Source: Taudactylus pleione (lineage: Eukaryota; Chordata; Amphibia; Anura; Myobatrachidae). From it: a DNA stretch of 64,000 nt. Positions 1 through 10,852 of the stretch are shown here, in pieces. The notes under the pieces are model-generated. The model searched no databases and was not told the origin of the DNA. It saw only the letters and a list, made by a program, of their open reading frames with translations. The stretch covers positions 4,116,001 through 4,180,000 of the forward strand of contig JAUIMM010000126.1 in assembly GCA_031769625.1 (NCBI GenBank), read 5' to 3'. Both the position numbers and the translations under genes were made by a program. Position 1 is the first letter of the stretch; each line of letters opens with the position of its first letter.

Positions 1-134
1 TCAGCAGTTTTTATAGTGACAGCACTATAAAAACATTCTGCCCAAGCCTTTGATGTTCCCTTTGGCAAAAATCACCCTACTGCTCCATGTATAAGCTTAT
101 TGTAATGTTACATGCCCCCATGTGAAGGTTCTAC
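1..134. other. unassigned sequence left of Tc1 copy A
   Basis: No gene or repeat family recognised. It adjoins the point where homology to the complete Tc1 copy at 3870-5513 begins, so it is unrelated flank or replaced sequence. Confidence 0.4.
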
Positions 135-1028
135 AACCAAACAACATCTAAAAAAGCCATTACAGTTCTGGAACAACATCCTATGGACAGATGAGACAAA
201 GATCAACTTGTACCAGAGTGATGGGAAGAGAAGAGTATGGAGAAGGAAAGGAACTGCTCATGATCCAAAACATACCACCTCATCAGTGAAGCATGGAGGT
301 GGTAGTATCATGGCGTGGGCATGTATGGCTGCCAATGGAACTGGTTTCCTTGTATTTATTGATGATGTGACTGCTGACAAAAGCAGCAGAATGAATTCTG
401 AAGTGTTTCGGGCAATATTATATGCTCATATTCAGTCAAATGCTTCAGAACTCATTGGACGGTGCTTCACAGTGCAGATGGACAATGACCTGAAGCATAC
501 TGCAAAAGCAACCAAAGAGTTTTTTAAGACTAAAAAGTGGAATGTTATGCAATGGCCAAGTCAATCCCCTGACCTGAATCCGATTAGGCACGCATTTCAC
601 TTGATGAAGACAAAACTGAAGGGAAAATGCCACAAGAACAAGCAGGAACTGAAGACATTTGCAGTAGAGGCCTGGCAGAGCATCACCAGGGATGAATCCC
701 AACGTCTGGTGATGTCTATGCGTTCCAGACTTCAGACTATAATTGCCTGCAAAGGATTTGCAACAAAGTATTAAAAAGTGAAAGTTAGATTTAGGATTGT
801 TTAGTTTGTCCCATTACTTTTGGCCCCTTAAAAAGTGGGAGGCACATATAGAAACCATTGTAATTCCTACACCGTTCACCTGATTTGGATGTAATTACCC
901 TCAAATTAAATCTGAAAGTCTGCAGTTAAAGCACATCTTGTTTGCTTAATTTCAAAGCCATTGTGGTGGTGAATAGAGGCCAAAATATGAAAATTCTGTC
1001 AATGTCCCAATATTTATGCACCTGACTG
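135..1028 (+). mobile_element. Tc1 element copy A, 5'-truncated
   Basis: From about position 135 to 1028 the sequence is collinear with the right 55 percent of the complete Tc1 copy at 3870-5513. The right terminal inverted repeat is present and ends CCTGACTG, followed by the TA target dinucleotide at 1029-1030. The left TIR, the DNA-binding half of the transposase and about 750 bp are missing. It is a dead copy because it lacks one end. Confidence 0.9.
137..774 (+). pseudogene. Tc1 transposase, C-terminal catalytic part, inactive
   Basis: This frame encodes the DDE domain of a Tc1/mariner (IS630 superfamily) transposase, the enzyme that cuts the element out and joins it to TA sites. The first catalytic Asp lies in ILWTDETK and the second in MDNDLKHTAK. 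The spacing to the third position, in SPDLNPIRHAF, is 34 residues, as in DD34E Tc1 enzymes, but the catalytic Glu is replaced by Arg; the complete copy has NPIEHAF. A conserved Pro after the second Asp is Leu. The N-terminal paired-like DNA-binding domains are absent because the element is truncated. The reading frame is otherwise open to its normal stop (TAA at 772-774). Family assignment is firm; lack of activity follows from the E-to-R change and the truncation. Confidence 0.92.
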
Positions 1029-1039
1029 TATGTATTGAA

Positions 1040-1320
1040 TTCAAATATTTATTATTTTTATCAAAATATGTTTTTATTAATGTATTTCAATGATCTAAGT
1101 CTTCAAAAACAAAATAAAAAATAACATTAGAAAATAAAAAACTGTAGTTTGTTGCCATGATCTGTCTTTCCAAATGCAAACTGATTTATTTTTTTGTTTA
1201 ATATTGTTTTGTGTATATACAATACATGATTTCACCAGGCAATGTTATAAAATATCAAATAAATGCAATTATAAAATGAAAACAGAAAATATTTCTGAAT
1301 AATAATAAACACTGAATAAT
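1040..1320. other. AT-rich unassigned spacer
   Basis: AT-rich sequence with short poly-A runs. No ORF or known repeat recognised. Confidence 0.4.
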
Positions 1321-1324
1321 ATCC

Positions 1325-1617
1325 ATGTGTGTGATTGTTGACACCCGGATCTAATAGTGTCAGAAGAAATAGTTAGTCATATTGGTCCCATTCCCAGTGA
1401 AGCGTACAGTCTGTATTCCCTGCCATGCATACACACATGCATAACATTAATCTACCAGCATGTTTTTGGGAGGAAACCAGAGTAACCAGAGACAAACCAC
1501 AAAAACACATAGAGAACATTCTAACTTCACACAGATAATGCCCTTGTTGGAATCAAACCCATGACCTCAGGGCTATGACGTAGCAAAGCTACCAATAGCA
1601 CCACTGTGCAACCCCAA
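1325..1617 (-). repeat. decayed tRNA-headed SINE-like repeat
   Basis: Read on the minus strand from about 1617, the sequence starts with a tRNA-like head: an A-box-like stretch around 1575-1610, then GGTTTGATTCC (about 1545-1555), close to a pol III B box. It continues with the stereotyped frog repeat text about new lines and fields seen in many anuran SINE copies (TGTGTGAAGTTAGAATGTTC, then TTTCCTCCCAAAAACATG). It ends in an ATTATTATT-type tail near 1330. Heavily mutated. Family naming is from memory of frog repeats, so only the tRNA-like B box is direct evidence. Confidence 0.5.
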
Positions 1618-1906
1618 TGCCATTTAAATGCATTATACTAAATATGCAGTATTTTTTATAAATTATACATCTCTCATATTCTCTTTACATGTATATGCAA
1701 GCAAAAGAAGTTAGTGCGCTAATTCATTCAACTTATACCAGTCTGTTGTAGAACAACAAGTCCCATTTTAGGATTACTTCAGAAGCAGGTACATCAGTAT
1801 ACTCCAATACATTCAAAGCTTTGTTCGGCTTGCACTTATATGTCACTGTAGTTAAAAGACTGGCGTACTCCCCTTTCAGTCCCAAATCCACTGCACAAGT
1901 AGATAC

Positions 1907-3858
1907 ATTCTAGGACCAAATAAGATAAAGGGGGCGCAACATCATGCATCAAAACATTTTATTATAAGCACATAGACTGCAGTAAAATACAATGGGGTAG
2001 ATGTATGATAGTGGTACTTAACATGACGCTATAACGCTTCCTGCTTCGCCTCTTTACCGAGGTAAAGTAGGAAGCACTACCGATGAGATGTAAGAACATC
2101 TCATCAGCCGGAGAGGGGGAGAGTTAACTTCCCCCTCTGGCACTATCCGCTAGAGACCACAGCGCATCAGCCAAGTGCTGATGCGATGTGCGTCAGTCCC
2201 GGCTGGCTCCACTACGCATGCGCGGTATCTCGCAAGTATCGGGAGATCCCCGCATGCAGCCTGGAGCTGGCAGCAGCCCCAGCAGGGACAGCGCTGTCCC
2301 TGCTATGGAGATAGGACAGCACCAGGCTGTAGCTGTCGATAACGACAGCTACAGCGGGCCGAACGGTCAGGCGATCTGTCCGTTCATACATGGCCCAGGC
2401 TATCGGCGCTGTTATCTTGTAGATAGCAGCGCCGATAATGAAAGGGGCGCATAGCGCTCCTGTTGTTTACCACCCAGACCCCCGATGATACATCGGGGAG
2501 AAGCGGTATCAGCGCACCTAACATGCGCTTATACCGCTTCTGGGATTCCTACATCTCTCCCAGTGTGCGTACCAATGTTAGCAGTCAAGCCACCGCAGGT
2601 GTTCAGAAAATGGGTTTGATTACCACAGGCAGACAACTACTTCCACATGAGCTCATCTCCACATCAAGCCAAGCCCTATACATTTCATCATCAAGACTTT
2701 GCCCTCTGACGAAGTCTTGATAACCAATTGTTACAACTACTGACATATTGTTAAGGGGTATTTATATACCCATCTCCTGATATACTGTTTAAACCACCCT
2801 CTGTATGCAATGAAGGAACACCCTAATTCTTTGCCACAGTGTAATGATGTGTAAAAAATAAGGCAATAAAACTGCTCATACATTATTTGTGTCACTACAC
2901 TGTAAATTTGGGAGATTACATTATACCAATGATCCATTAAATTGACTTTTGCAACTATAGCTGAATACGCATAACATTTTGGGGATCACATTGTATGAAT
3001 TATCCATCAGTTTTTTCTACAGCTAAGGCCAATGTGAAACTGAATATCTCAACAGATGTGGTATAATTAAAAAGGATGTATGAAAATATACTCAAACAAT
3101 AGGGGAGATATAGCCTACTGATAGGTCTTATCTCCATTACTTACCATTAATAAAGGTTCTCCATGTATATACACAGCTTCACTCTAGATCAGGTGAACAA
3201 ATTGTAATAAAGAACGAAAATTATATCCAGCAAACAGTTACATATTGATAATCCAACCTATGACTAAAACACAGTAGGCAGGCACTTATGTTATACGCTA
3301 TCTTTATTCTTCTAGCACAATTTATATCTATATATCTTTGTTTTTTCTTTGATTTTATCCTTAATATTTCACTGTTGACTTTACCCTTCCCAGTGGAAAT
3401 GGGATAGCAATTTTAAACATTCAATTAATAGTTGTTTTACTTAATGTGGCTTTTGTGTTCGCCTAATATATAAAACCACTCTTTTATTGTATATTTCAAG
3501 TTTAATCCTGTTTGTTAAGGCTGCACCCCCATCTGTGAAAATACCCGATATCACTCTATCTTACAGGGTCATATAGTAATCAATTACTATCTACGATTAA
3601 TTTGTGTGCAGATATTTGTTCTCAAAATTTTCTTGAAGACTTGATGACAAAATGCATAGGGGAGTGGCTTGATGTAGAGACAACCTCATGTGGAAGTAGC
3701 TGTCTGCCTGAGGTAATCAACCCCATGTTCTGAACACTTGTGATGGTTCTACCGCTAACGTCGGTACACGCATTGTATTTTACTGCAGTGTATGTGCTTT
3801 TAATAAAATGTTTTGATGCACGATGATGCATCCCCTTTATCTTATTTGGTTCTAGAAT
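1907..3858. mobile_element. long-TIR DNA element, interrupted by a MITE
   Basis: Positions 1907-1994 plus 2561-2706 are the inverted counterpart of 3637-3858, giving terminal inverted repeats of roughly 220 bp. The outer ends read ATTCTAGGACCAAATAAG and its complement. The left arm is split by the hairpin-array MITE at 1995-2560. Without that insertion the element is about 1.4 kb. The interior (2707-3636) holds no recognisable protein. The right end abuts the (TA)n tract that received the Tc1 at 3870. Superfamily unknown. Confidence 0.75.
1995..2560. mobile_element. hairpin-array MITE, family 1
   Basis: A 566-bp insertion with ends GGGTAGATGTA and TACATCTCTCC. It is flanked by CAATG (1990-1994) and CAGTG (2561-2565), an imperfect 4-5 bp target duplication. 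The uninterrupted inverted arm at 3700-3858 shows the empty site. Inside is a nearly continuous string of twelve short hairpins: 2036-2075, 2082-2105, 2112-2138, 2163-2185, 2216-2257, 2281-2304, 2327-2354, 2361-2385, 2401-2437, 2444-2460, 2480-2498 and 2499-2541. These cover about 70 percent of that stretch. No credible coding sequence. GC content is clearly higher than the flanks. Confidence 0.8.
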
Positions 3859-3869
3859 ATATATATATA

Positions 3870-5510
3870 CAGTCAGGTCCATAAATATTGGGACATTGAC
3901 AGAATTTTCAGATTTTGGCCTCTATTCACCACCACAATGGTTTTGAAATGAAACAAACAAGATGTGCTTTAACTGCAGACTTTCAGATTTAATTTGAGGG
4001 TAATTACATCCAAATCGGGCGAACGGTGTAGGAATTACAACAGTTTCAATATGTGCCTCCCACTTTTTAAAGGGCCAAAAGTAATGGGACTGTCAACTCA
4101 AAAGCTATTTCATGGACAGGTGTAGGCTATTCCCTCGTTATTTCATTATCAATTAAGCAGGTAAAAGGTCTGGAGTTGATTCTAGGTGTGACATTTGCAT
4201 TTGGATTCAGTTGCTGTCAACTCTCAATATGAGATCCAAAGAGCTGTCACTATCAGTGAAGCAAGCCATCATTAGGTTGAAAAATCAAAACAAACCCATC
4301 AGAGAGATAGCAAAAACATTAGTTGTGGCCAAATCAACTGTTTGGAACATTCTTAAAAAGAAAGAATGCACCGGAGAGCTCAGCAACACCAAAAGACCCG
4401 GAAGACCACGGAAAACAACTGTGGTGGATGACAAAAGAATTATTTCCCTGGTGAAGAAAAACCCCTTCACAGCAGTTGGCCAAATCAAGAACACTCTCCA
4501 GGAGGTAGGTGTTTATGTGTCAAAGTCAACAATCAAGAGAAGACTTCACAAGAGTGAATATAGAGGGTTCACCACAAGATGCTTACCATTGGTGAGCCAC
4601 AAAAACAGGAAGACCAGATTAGAGTTTGCCAAACAACATCTAAAAAAGCCATTACAGTTCTGGAACAACATTCTATTGACAGATGAGACAAAGATCAACT
4701 TGTACCAGAGTGATGGGAAGAGAAGAGAAGGAAAGGAACTGCTCATGATCCAAAACATACCACCTCATCAGTGAAGCATGGTGGTGGTAGTGTCATGGCG
4801 TGGGCATGTATGGCTGCCAATGGAACTGGTTTCCTTGTATTTATTGATGATGTGACTGCTGAAAAAAGCAGCAGAATGAAATCTGAAGTGTTTCGGGCAA
4901 TATTATATGCTCATATTCAGTCAAATGCTTCAAAACTCATTGGACAGCGCTTCACAGTCCATATGGACAATGACCCGAAGCATACTGCAAAAGCAACCAA
5001 AGAGTTTTTTAAGGCTAAAAAGTGGAATTTTATGCAATGGCCAAGTCAATCCCCTGACCTGAATCCGATTGAGCATGCATTTCACTTGATGAAGACAAAA
5101 CTGAAGGGAAAGTGCCCCAAGAACAAGCAGGAACTGAAGACATTTGCAGTAGAGGCCTGGCAGAGCATCACCAGGGATGAAACTCAGCGTCTGGTGATGT
5201 CTATGCATTCCAGACTTCAGGCTGTAATTGCCTGCAAAGGATTTGCAACAAAGTATTAAAAAGTAAAAGTTAGATTTAGGATTGTTTAGTTTGTCCCATT
5301 ACTTTTGGCCCCTTAAAAAATGGGAGGCACATATAGAAACCATTGTAATTCCTACACCGTTCACCTGATTTTGACTTAATTACCCTCAAATTAAATCTGA
5401 AAGTTTGCAGTTAAATCACATCTTGTTTGTTTCATTTCAAAACCATTGTGGTGGTGAATAGAGGCCAAAATATGAAAATTCTGTCAATGTCCCAATATTT
5501 ATGGACCTGA

Positions 5511-5513
<3 letters not shown>
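3870..5513 (+). mobile_element. Tc1 element copy B, full length
   Basis: A 1,644-bp element with both ends intact. Left TIR is 3870-4090 and right TIR 5293-5513, each 221 bp, beginning CAGTCAGGTCCATAAATATT; TA duplications sit at 3868-3869 and 5514-5515. It inserted into a (TA)n microsatellite, remnants of which lie on both sides (3859-3869 and 5514-5558). The long TIRs resemble the indirect-repeat architecture known in Sleeping-Beauty-like Tc1 elements. A single 7-bp deletion in the transposase makes the copy non-autonomous, although its ends may still be mobilisable. Confidence 0.95.
4229..5259 (+). pseudogene. Tc1 transposase, full length with one frameshift
   Basis: Tc1-type DD34E transposase. 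I place the start at the ATG at 4229 (MRSKELS), because the longer frame upstream has no ATG. Residues 1-50 are the first helix-turn-helix (PAI-like); the AT-hook-like GRPR motif follows (RPGRPRKT); residues 60-110 form the second HTH. The catalytic domain has LLTDETK, MDNDPKHTAK and SPDLNPIEHAF, so all three acidic residues survive, with 34 residues between the second Asp and the Glu. Near 4727 a run of seven bases present in copy A (between GAAGAG and AAGGAAAGG) is missing, shifting the frame and splitting the gene into 4229-4774 and 4771-5259. A Trp-to-Leu change precedes the first Asp. Only one small lesion separates this copy from an intact frame, so it is probably fairly young. Confidence 0.93.

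Positions 5514-5558
<45 letters not shown>
5514..5558. repeat. (TA)n microsatellite
   Basis: Alternating TA tract directly right of the Tc1 copy. It contains the target duplication and continues the TA run left of the element at 3859-3869. Confidence 0.95.
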
Positions 5559-5559
<1 letters not shown>

Positions 5560-5562
<3 letters not shown>

Positions 5563-6640
5563 CTTTTGCATGAAAAAAAATATTTTCCTTCATAATACAT
5601 TGGCAGAACATTAAATTTTGCATGAGTACTGTAGATGGCATTATTGAATTAATTTCTCACACTGTAATTTGTGCTTTATAATTGAGTGGATAATGAGAAT
5701 ACATAGAACGGTGGAATTGTCCTGGTTTCTTGGTATTAGCAGTTCCCTCATGGCCAATATTTATAATGGGACCAGCGCCCCCCTCCCCTCCCATGTTGCA
5801 CACTCTACATCCAGAGCATACATACCTAGTGTTGGCAAGTTGGTCCCCCCTTCTGTGTACCTTCCAGGTGACATCTTTGGAAATATGGAATTGTGCAGTC
5901 AAAGCAATGACTGGCATTGTGCCAGAGGCTGTGCTATCTTGTGCGCATTTCCCAATATCACTGGGAAGATTTTGCTGCAAACAAGGAGGGACCCACTTGC
6001 CAGCACCAGATCCATGGGATTAAAGGGGGGTATTGAGGACAATTTTCCCTTAGGGACCAATCCTTTGTTTCGTTGAGTGGCCTAGAGGCATTGCTGACAC
6101 TTGTTCATCTATAGGCCATTATTTATAATGGTCATGGAAGTGATTTTATAGCTCAGTCTCTGTCTTCTGAATAGAATAGTTTATGCTGTGCTACAAAATA
6201 ATAAATATTTGATACATTATGGATTATGGAAGCACAACAAGCACAAACACTAATGCTGTTTTGCGACCCTGCTGATCAGGGATTCCTCAGTGTAGATGCA
6301 TGCACTGAAAAGAAAATATGGACTTATGTTTACTGGAACTCTATCACCAAGAATAGAGCTGATGATGATAATGGCTATAAACAAAATATATGAATAGGGG
6401 CAGTTCAGTTGCAGATGCGATACCCTGCCCAAGCAAGGCATCATTATTAAAGAGGCCCCTTCGGTCTCTTTTCACTTTCGGGATAGAAATCCAGAAGTGA
6501 TTTTGAAAGAAAACCCGGTATTATAATATGTTCTCCTGAACGGAGGGTATACTGGTATTTCAATACCTGTTTGTTATATGTTCAAATGTATGTAATGTAA
6601 TATCATTATGAATACAAAAAGCAAATACTGTATGTGACAA
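5560..6640. other. unassigned spacer
   Basis: No recognisable gene. Overlapping frames at 5669-6076 on both strands are open for about 100-135 codons but show no motif I recognise. A short inverted pair (5751-5768 and 6115-6138, around ATATTTATAATGG) is the only structure seen. Confidence 0.35.
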
Positions 6641-6684
6641 GCCAGCGGGCACCGATCAGAGTTTAAATACACCAGGCAGCTACA

Positions 6685-6957
6685 GGAGGAGTCAGCATGA
6701 GCCTCTAGCTATAAAATGGGAGGAGTCAGCATGAGCCTCTAGCTATATAATGGGAGGAGTCAGCATGAGCCTCTAGCTATAAAATGGGAGGAGTCAGCAT
6801 GAGCCTCTAGCTATATAATTGGAGGAGTCAGCATGAGCCTCTAGCTATAAAATGGGAGGAGTCAGCATGAGCCTCTAGCTATATAATGGGAGGAGTCAGC
6901 ATGAGCCTCTAGCTATATAATGGAAGGAGTCAGCATGAGCCGCTAGCTATAAAAAGG
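6685..6957. repeat. 34-bp tandem array, 8 copies
   Basis: Eight head-to-tail copies of a 34-bp unit (GGAGTCAGCATGAGCCTCTA core). Every unit ends in a TATA-like stretch alternating between CTATAAAAT and CTATATAAT, so a 68-bp higher-order period is partly visible. Copies are nearly identical; the last is more diverged (CCGCTAG, AAAAAGG). Confidence 0.95.
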
Positions 6958-6959
6958 AG

Positions 6960-7920
6960 GAAGAGAGAGTTTAATGGCTTTTATTGGATAGGACGTGTAG
7001 AGAGAGTAATCACTTCCATTAGGCCAGAAAAGTACAGGAGTCAGGAGCACTGCTGGGACTCTGCTGAGGAGGAGCTGGTGATTTTGGCAGAAATAATGAC
7101 ACAACTTCCCTAACTGAGTAGAAAGTGTGTCAGTGCCACTCTAGGAAACAGCATCAAAAGGACCAGCTGAAGTGTCCAAACTGTATAGTAGTTGGCAGTA
7201 GGGTGACTGAGGCATACATTATCCAGAGAGGCTGTTTCCAAGTGTGACAGTGCAGCACATGAGAGATGGAAACAGCAGAGAGTGGAGCAGGCAACCACAG
7301 GCACTAACCACTATTCCATGGTTCAAGACTAGAGGATGTGAGCTCAGCATTGTGAACAGCAGGAGTCCTGAGTTAACAAACATACACCTAAACTAGTATA
7401 TGCCTCCCCTACAGTCAGTCTGGCACCAACAGTGCAGGTACTGTAGCATAGGCAAGAGCAGAAAACGGTAAATATAAAGAAGGAAGTACAGCTTTCCAAG
7501 TCAATTCTGATGATAGTTCCTTTCTAGCCTATCTATCCAAAGGATAGACTGAGTAATCTTTTAGTGCTGACTCTCATTACAATATTAATTGAAAGAATTA
7601 TTTGTGGCAACATATTGCTACCTGTTGGCTCAGTACCCAGACTTTGTAACTAATAATATTGCAACAGTCATTTGGGACAACTGCTACAGTTATTCAACTG
7701 AGTTATGCCACTGCAAAGAGCTTGAGTACCTACTGTATATTAAATTGGGGAATAGTAGAGAAAATCCTTTTCTGAATTGAAGCATTCCTGAAAAATAAAG
7801 ATAGCATTTGTGTATTTAAATTTTTTTATTTATTATGTGTGAGTTATATTAAGGGTATAACATTTTTTTTGTAAAATGAAAGAAAATGTTCTTAAAAGTC
7901 TAACCAAAGTTGAAACATAT
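6960..7920. other. unassigned spacer
   Basis: No coding motif or repeat family recognised, apart from short frames under 70 codons. Confidence 0.35.
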
Positions 7921-7928
7921 TGGATTTA

Positions 7929-8080
7929 GGCCCTCATTCAGAGCCGTACGCTCTGAGCAGAGCGCACGCTCTGAATGAGGGCCGGGCTCCATTTTCATGG
8001 AGCGTCCTCCTGGACGCTCGTATAGCTGTGGGTCACCACCCACAGGCTATACGAGCGTGCATTTTGATGGCCGCGATGGG
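7929..8080 (-). mobile_element. hairpin-array MITE family 2, end fragment
   Basis: About 150 bp corresponding, in reverse orientation, to the right end of the complete element at 57684-58231. It keeps the 55-bp terminal hairpin (GGCCCTCATTCAGAGC and its complement), the CTCCAT/ATGGAG and GGACGCTC hairpins and the ACGCTCGTATAG hairpin, then homology stops near 8080. A truncated copy. Confidence 0.85.
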
Positions 8081-8500
8081 CCAGATTAAGGGCAGCATGG
8101 GTCTGGGGCGGAAAATGGTAAAGATTTATACTGAGAAGAGGAAGAGCTGTGACCAGTGCTGTGTGAGTGTGGCCAGAGCCATGTACATGTGTACACCCAG
8201 GGCTACAACTGGTGGAGGAGGGGTTATGGGGGCATGGCACACCACATACACTTTCAGCCCCACTGTTTCCCTAAATATTTAAAAATAGAAAAATTTAATA
8301 ATTTTTTGAAAAAAAGTAAACAATTTTAATACTTATAATTTATGGCTGACTGTGGGCCTAATTCAAATGCAAATGGCTTCTTAGCGACGCTAAAGTTTGC
8401 AGCGTGCTTACAAAATTATGCAAATGTCGCAGCCGCCTAGCTTTGTATTGAAATGTCTACTGAGTGCTTCTCCAGTCTGCTGCTTGTTTATGGTGACACA

Positions 8501-8990
8501 GGGCCTGATTCACTACGGATCGCAATATTGTGTACTCACGCAATTCAACTGCGATAGCATTCTAATCCATTGCGATTGCAATGCAAACTCAGCACAACAC
8601 ATGGACGCCCACTTTATCTTACACACATCCGTAATGCTTAGCAGAATAGCAAATCCATCAGTACAATTGAGTACCATCGCAGCCTCACGCACACTTGCAC
8701 AAGCCCTGACCTTACTAGCAACCACGCACACTATACCTCACACTGCGTATGGCATTGCAGTGGCTAATTTATGCACCCCCCTGCAACGGCGTGCAAACTC
8801 ACTGGCACGCCTTCATTTCCCTGACCACCCCCTGTCACCAACCACCACTGGTGCCTCCTGTCACTCACTCTGCGAGGGGTCTGCGTAGCATCTGCGATCG
8901 CAGTCCCGATTGCAATAGCTAGCTCACGCACTCACACTGTGATGATTGCGCAGAAGTATTAGCAACTGCGATCCAAGCTGAATCAGGCCC
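8501..8990. mobile_element. non-autonomous DNA element, GGGCCTGATTCA ends
   Basis: A 490-bp segment with inverted ends GGGCCTGATTCA and TGAATCAGGCCC, flanked by ACA and ATA, a decayed 3-bp duplication. Many GCGATCGC-like short palindromes lie inside. The 163-codon frame at 8397-8888 crosses the left end and is not credible as a gene. The ends match the 590-bp and hairpin-array families at 10853 and 57684, so one transposase probably moved all of them. Harbinger-like or another 3-bp-TSD superfamily is my best guess. Confidence 0.75.
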
Positions 8991-9408
8991 ATAATAATCG
9001 GACGCACATCAGTCGATATTATCGAACATGCTCCCTAGCTGTCAATCACACTGCATCCAAATTCTCACTTTGAACGCTGTCAGTAATGAAATTTGACGAA
9101 TGCGCAGTGCGACTCATACAAATGCACAGACCACACTAGTCGCTCAACTGCTACAAAATAAGGATTGCATCCCTGTGTGACCAGCTAGGTACCCAGTTAT
9201 CATCATGCTGCTGTGATGATGGGCTTACTTTTATGTGGTGGCCTAACATCCACCCTATTGTTAATCTGGCCCTGACTCAGCTATATTCTCCATTAGGCTC
9301 TTCTTAAATGACCACAGATACCAAAACCATGTTGATGCTGCCATTTCTGCATGGTTGTAAGGCTAAAGGGTATGATAAATAGGCTTCTTAAAGACATGTT
9401 TGGTAGAT

Positions 9409-9776
9409 ATGTAGAAGTGCATCCTCATATAAATGAATGAATATATGAACATAATGTAGAAGTGCATGCTCATATAAATGAATGAATATATGAACATAAT
9501 GTAGAAGTGCATGCTCATATAAATGAGTGAATATATGAACATAATGTAGAAGTGCATGCTCATATAAATGAATGAATGAATATATGAACATGATGTAGAA
9601 GTTTATGCTCATATAAATGAATGAATATATGAACGTAATGTAGAAGTGCATGCTCATATAAATGAATGAATGAATATATCAACATAATGTAGAAGTTTAT
9701 GCTCATATAAATGAATGAATATATGAACATAATGTAGAAGTGCATGCTCATATAAATGAATTAATATATGAACATA
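9409..9776. repeat. 45-bp tandem array, 8 copies
   Basis: Eight copies of a 45-bp unit (core ATGTAGAAGTGCATGCTCAT); two copies are 49 bp because an extra GAAT was gained. Because 45 is a multiple of three, the minus strand shows long open frames of a repeating 15-residue peptide; these are artefacts of the repeat. Confidence 0.95.
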
Positions 9777-9813
9777 ACTTCTCTTGACACTCATATTAAC
9801 AAATACCACATTT

Positions 9814-10744
9814 AGAGCCATATTCATATAGAAGCGAAAAGGCCATTTTGACGCTGATGACGTCATTTTCAACAATTTCACTATTCCCCATATTCAATTT
9901 ATCTGACTTTTCACCAGTGCAAAAATTTTGAGCCTTGTAACCAGCGGAAAAGTTTCGCCTGTGAACACCTGGCGGGAAAAAGTGCAGAATTGGAGTTTTG
10001 GGGTGCAAAGGTGCGGAAACCACTCTGCACCCTTTGGACACCCCCCTTGACACTAACTGCATAAAAAATGCTAAAAACCCCCACAAAGGATACCCCAAAA
10101 AAAGCACTTTGAAAAAGTGGGTGAAAATAAATCAAAGTAGGGGAACAAAATCAAAAACTAGCGAAATAGCCTTTGGGGGGTCTGCAAGTATGGGGGAGGT
10201 GTATTTTTGATTGCAGGTGCTTGCTGATGGTGCGGTTTTTGGAGATTTTTAATGCTTGACTTTAGCAACTTTAAAATATGCTTGCACCCATTTTCATGTA
10301 CCCCAAATTTGGTGGGACTACTTATTTCCCCCAAAGTAAGCATCAAATTGCTGTTCTTCACCACTTGCTCAAAGACGCTAAATAGCGCCTATTGAGACCA
10401 TTTACAAATCCCAAATACCTTTAGCAGGGCTATTCGGGGGTACCCATAGTGAACCCCCATGCCAGAGCATCTTTAGGGGGGTGTCAGGATGATTTCCCCA
10501 AAATGACAGCACTTTTCACCATCATCAGAGGTTTTGCCGGTGAAAAATTATCGCATGAGTCCCCGCGTATTCCCGTATTCAATTGCAAATGTGTGAAAAC
10601 GGGACCCAGTTGTCTCGCCGGGTCCCGTTTTCACACATTTGCAATTGAATACAGGGATACGCGGGACTCATGCGTTAATTTTTCACCGGCAAAACCTCCG
10701 ATGATGGCGAAAAGTCTGGCAACTGACTAATTGAATATGGCCCT
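9814..10744 (+). mobile_element. 0.93-kb non-autonomous element with terminal foldback, copy 1
   Basis: Inverted ends AGAGCCATATTCA and TGAATATGGCCCT. Homologous in inverted order to 15471-16330. The right end carries a large foldback, 10512-10714, with about 95-bp arms around a loop at 10608-10619. The minus-strand frames inside (up to 103 codons) share peptides with copy 2 because the DNA is homologous; I see no protein family signature. Confidence 0.8.
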
Positions 10745-10852
10745 CAATATAGTAAATTGACTGTGCCTAACAAATAGCTGTAAAAGGCATTCACACCTTG
10801 TCCTAGAATTGCTACTCCTGCGTTGGGGCTGAGGTAAATGCTAGGGTTCTAT

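Noticed and set aside
1535..1617. Possible functional tRNA gene
   Set aside because: B-box-like sequence is present, but no cloverleaf or acceptor stem; it is the head of a decayed SINE.
2695..2725. CTGACGAAGTC as another hammerhead core
   Set aside because: No helix II followed by GAAA downstream; chance match to part of the consensus.
5669..6076. Overlapping frames on both strands as a host exon
   Set aside because: No splice sites, motif or codon pattern convincing enough; left unassigned.
6685..6957. Spaced repeats as a CRISPR-like array
   Set aside because: Units are contiguous with no unique spacers, and the genome is eukaryotic.
9363..9881. Overlapping minus-strand frames of up to 89 codons
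   Set aside because: They are translations of the 45-bp tandem array; the periodic peptide is an artefact of a unit length divisible by three.
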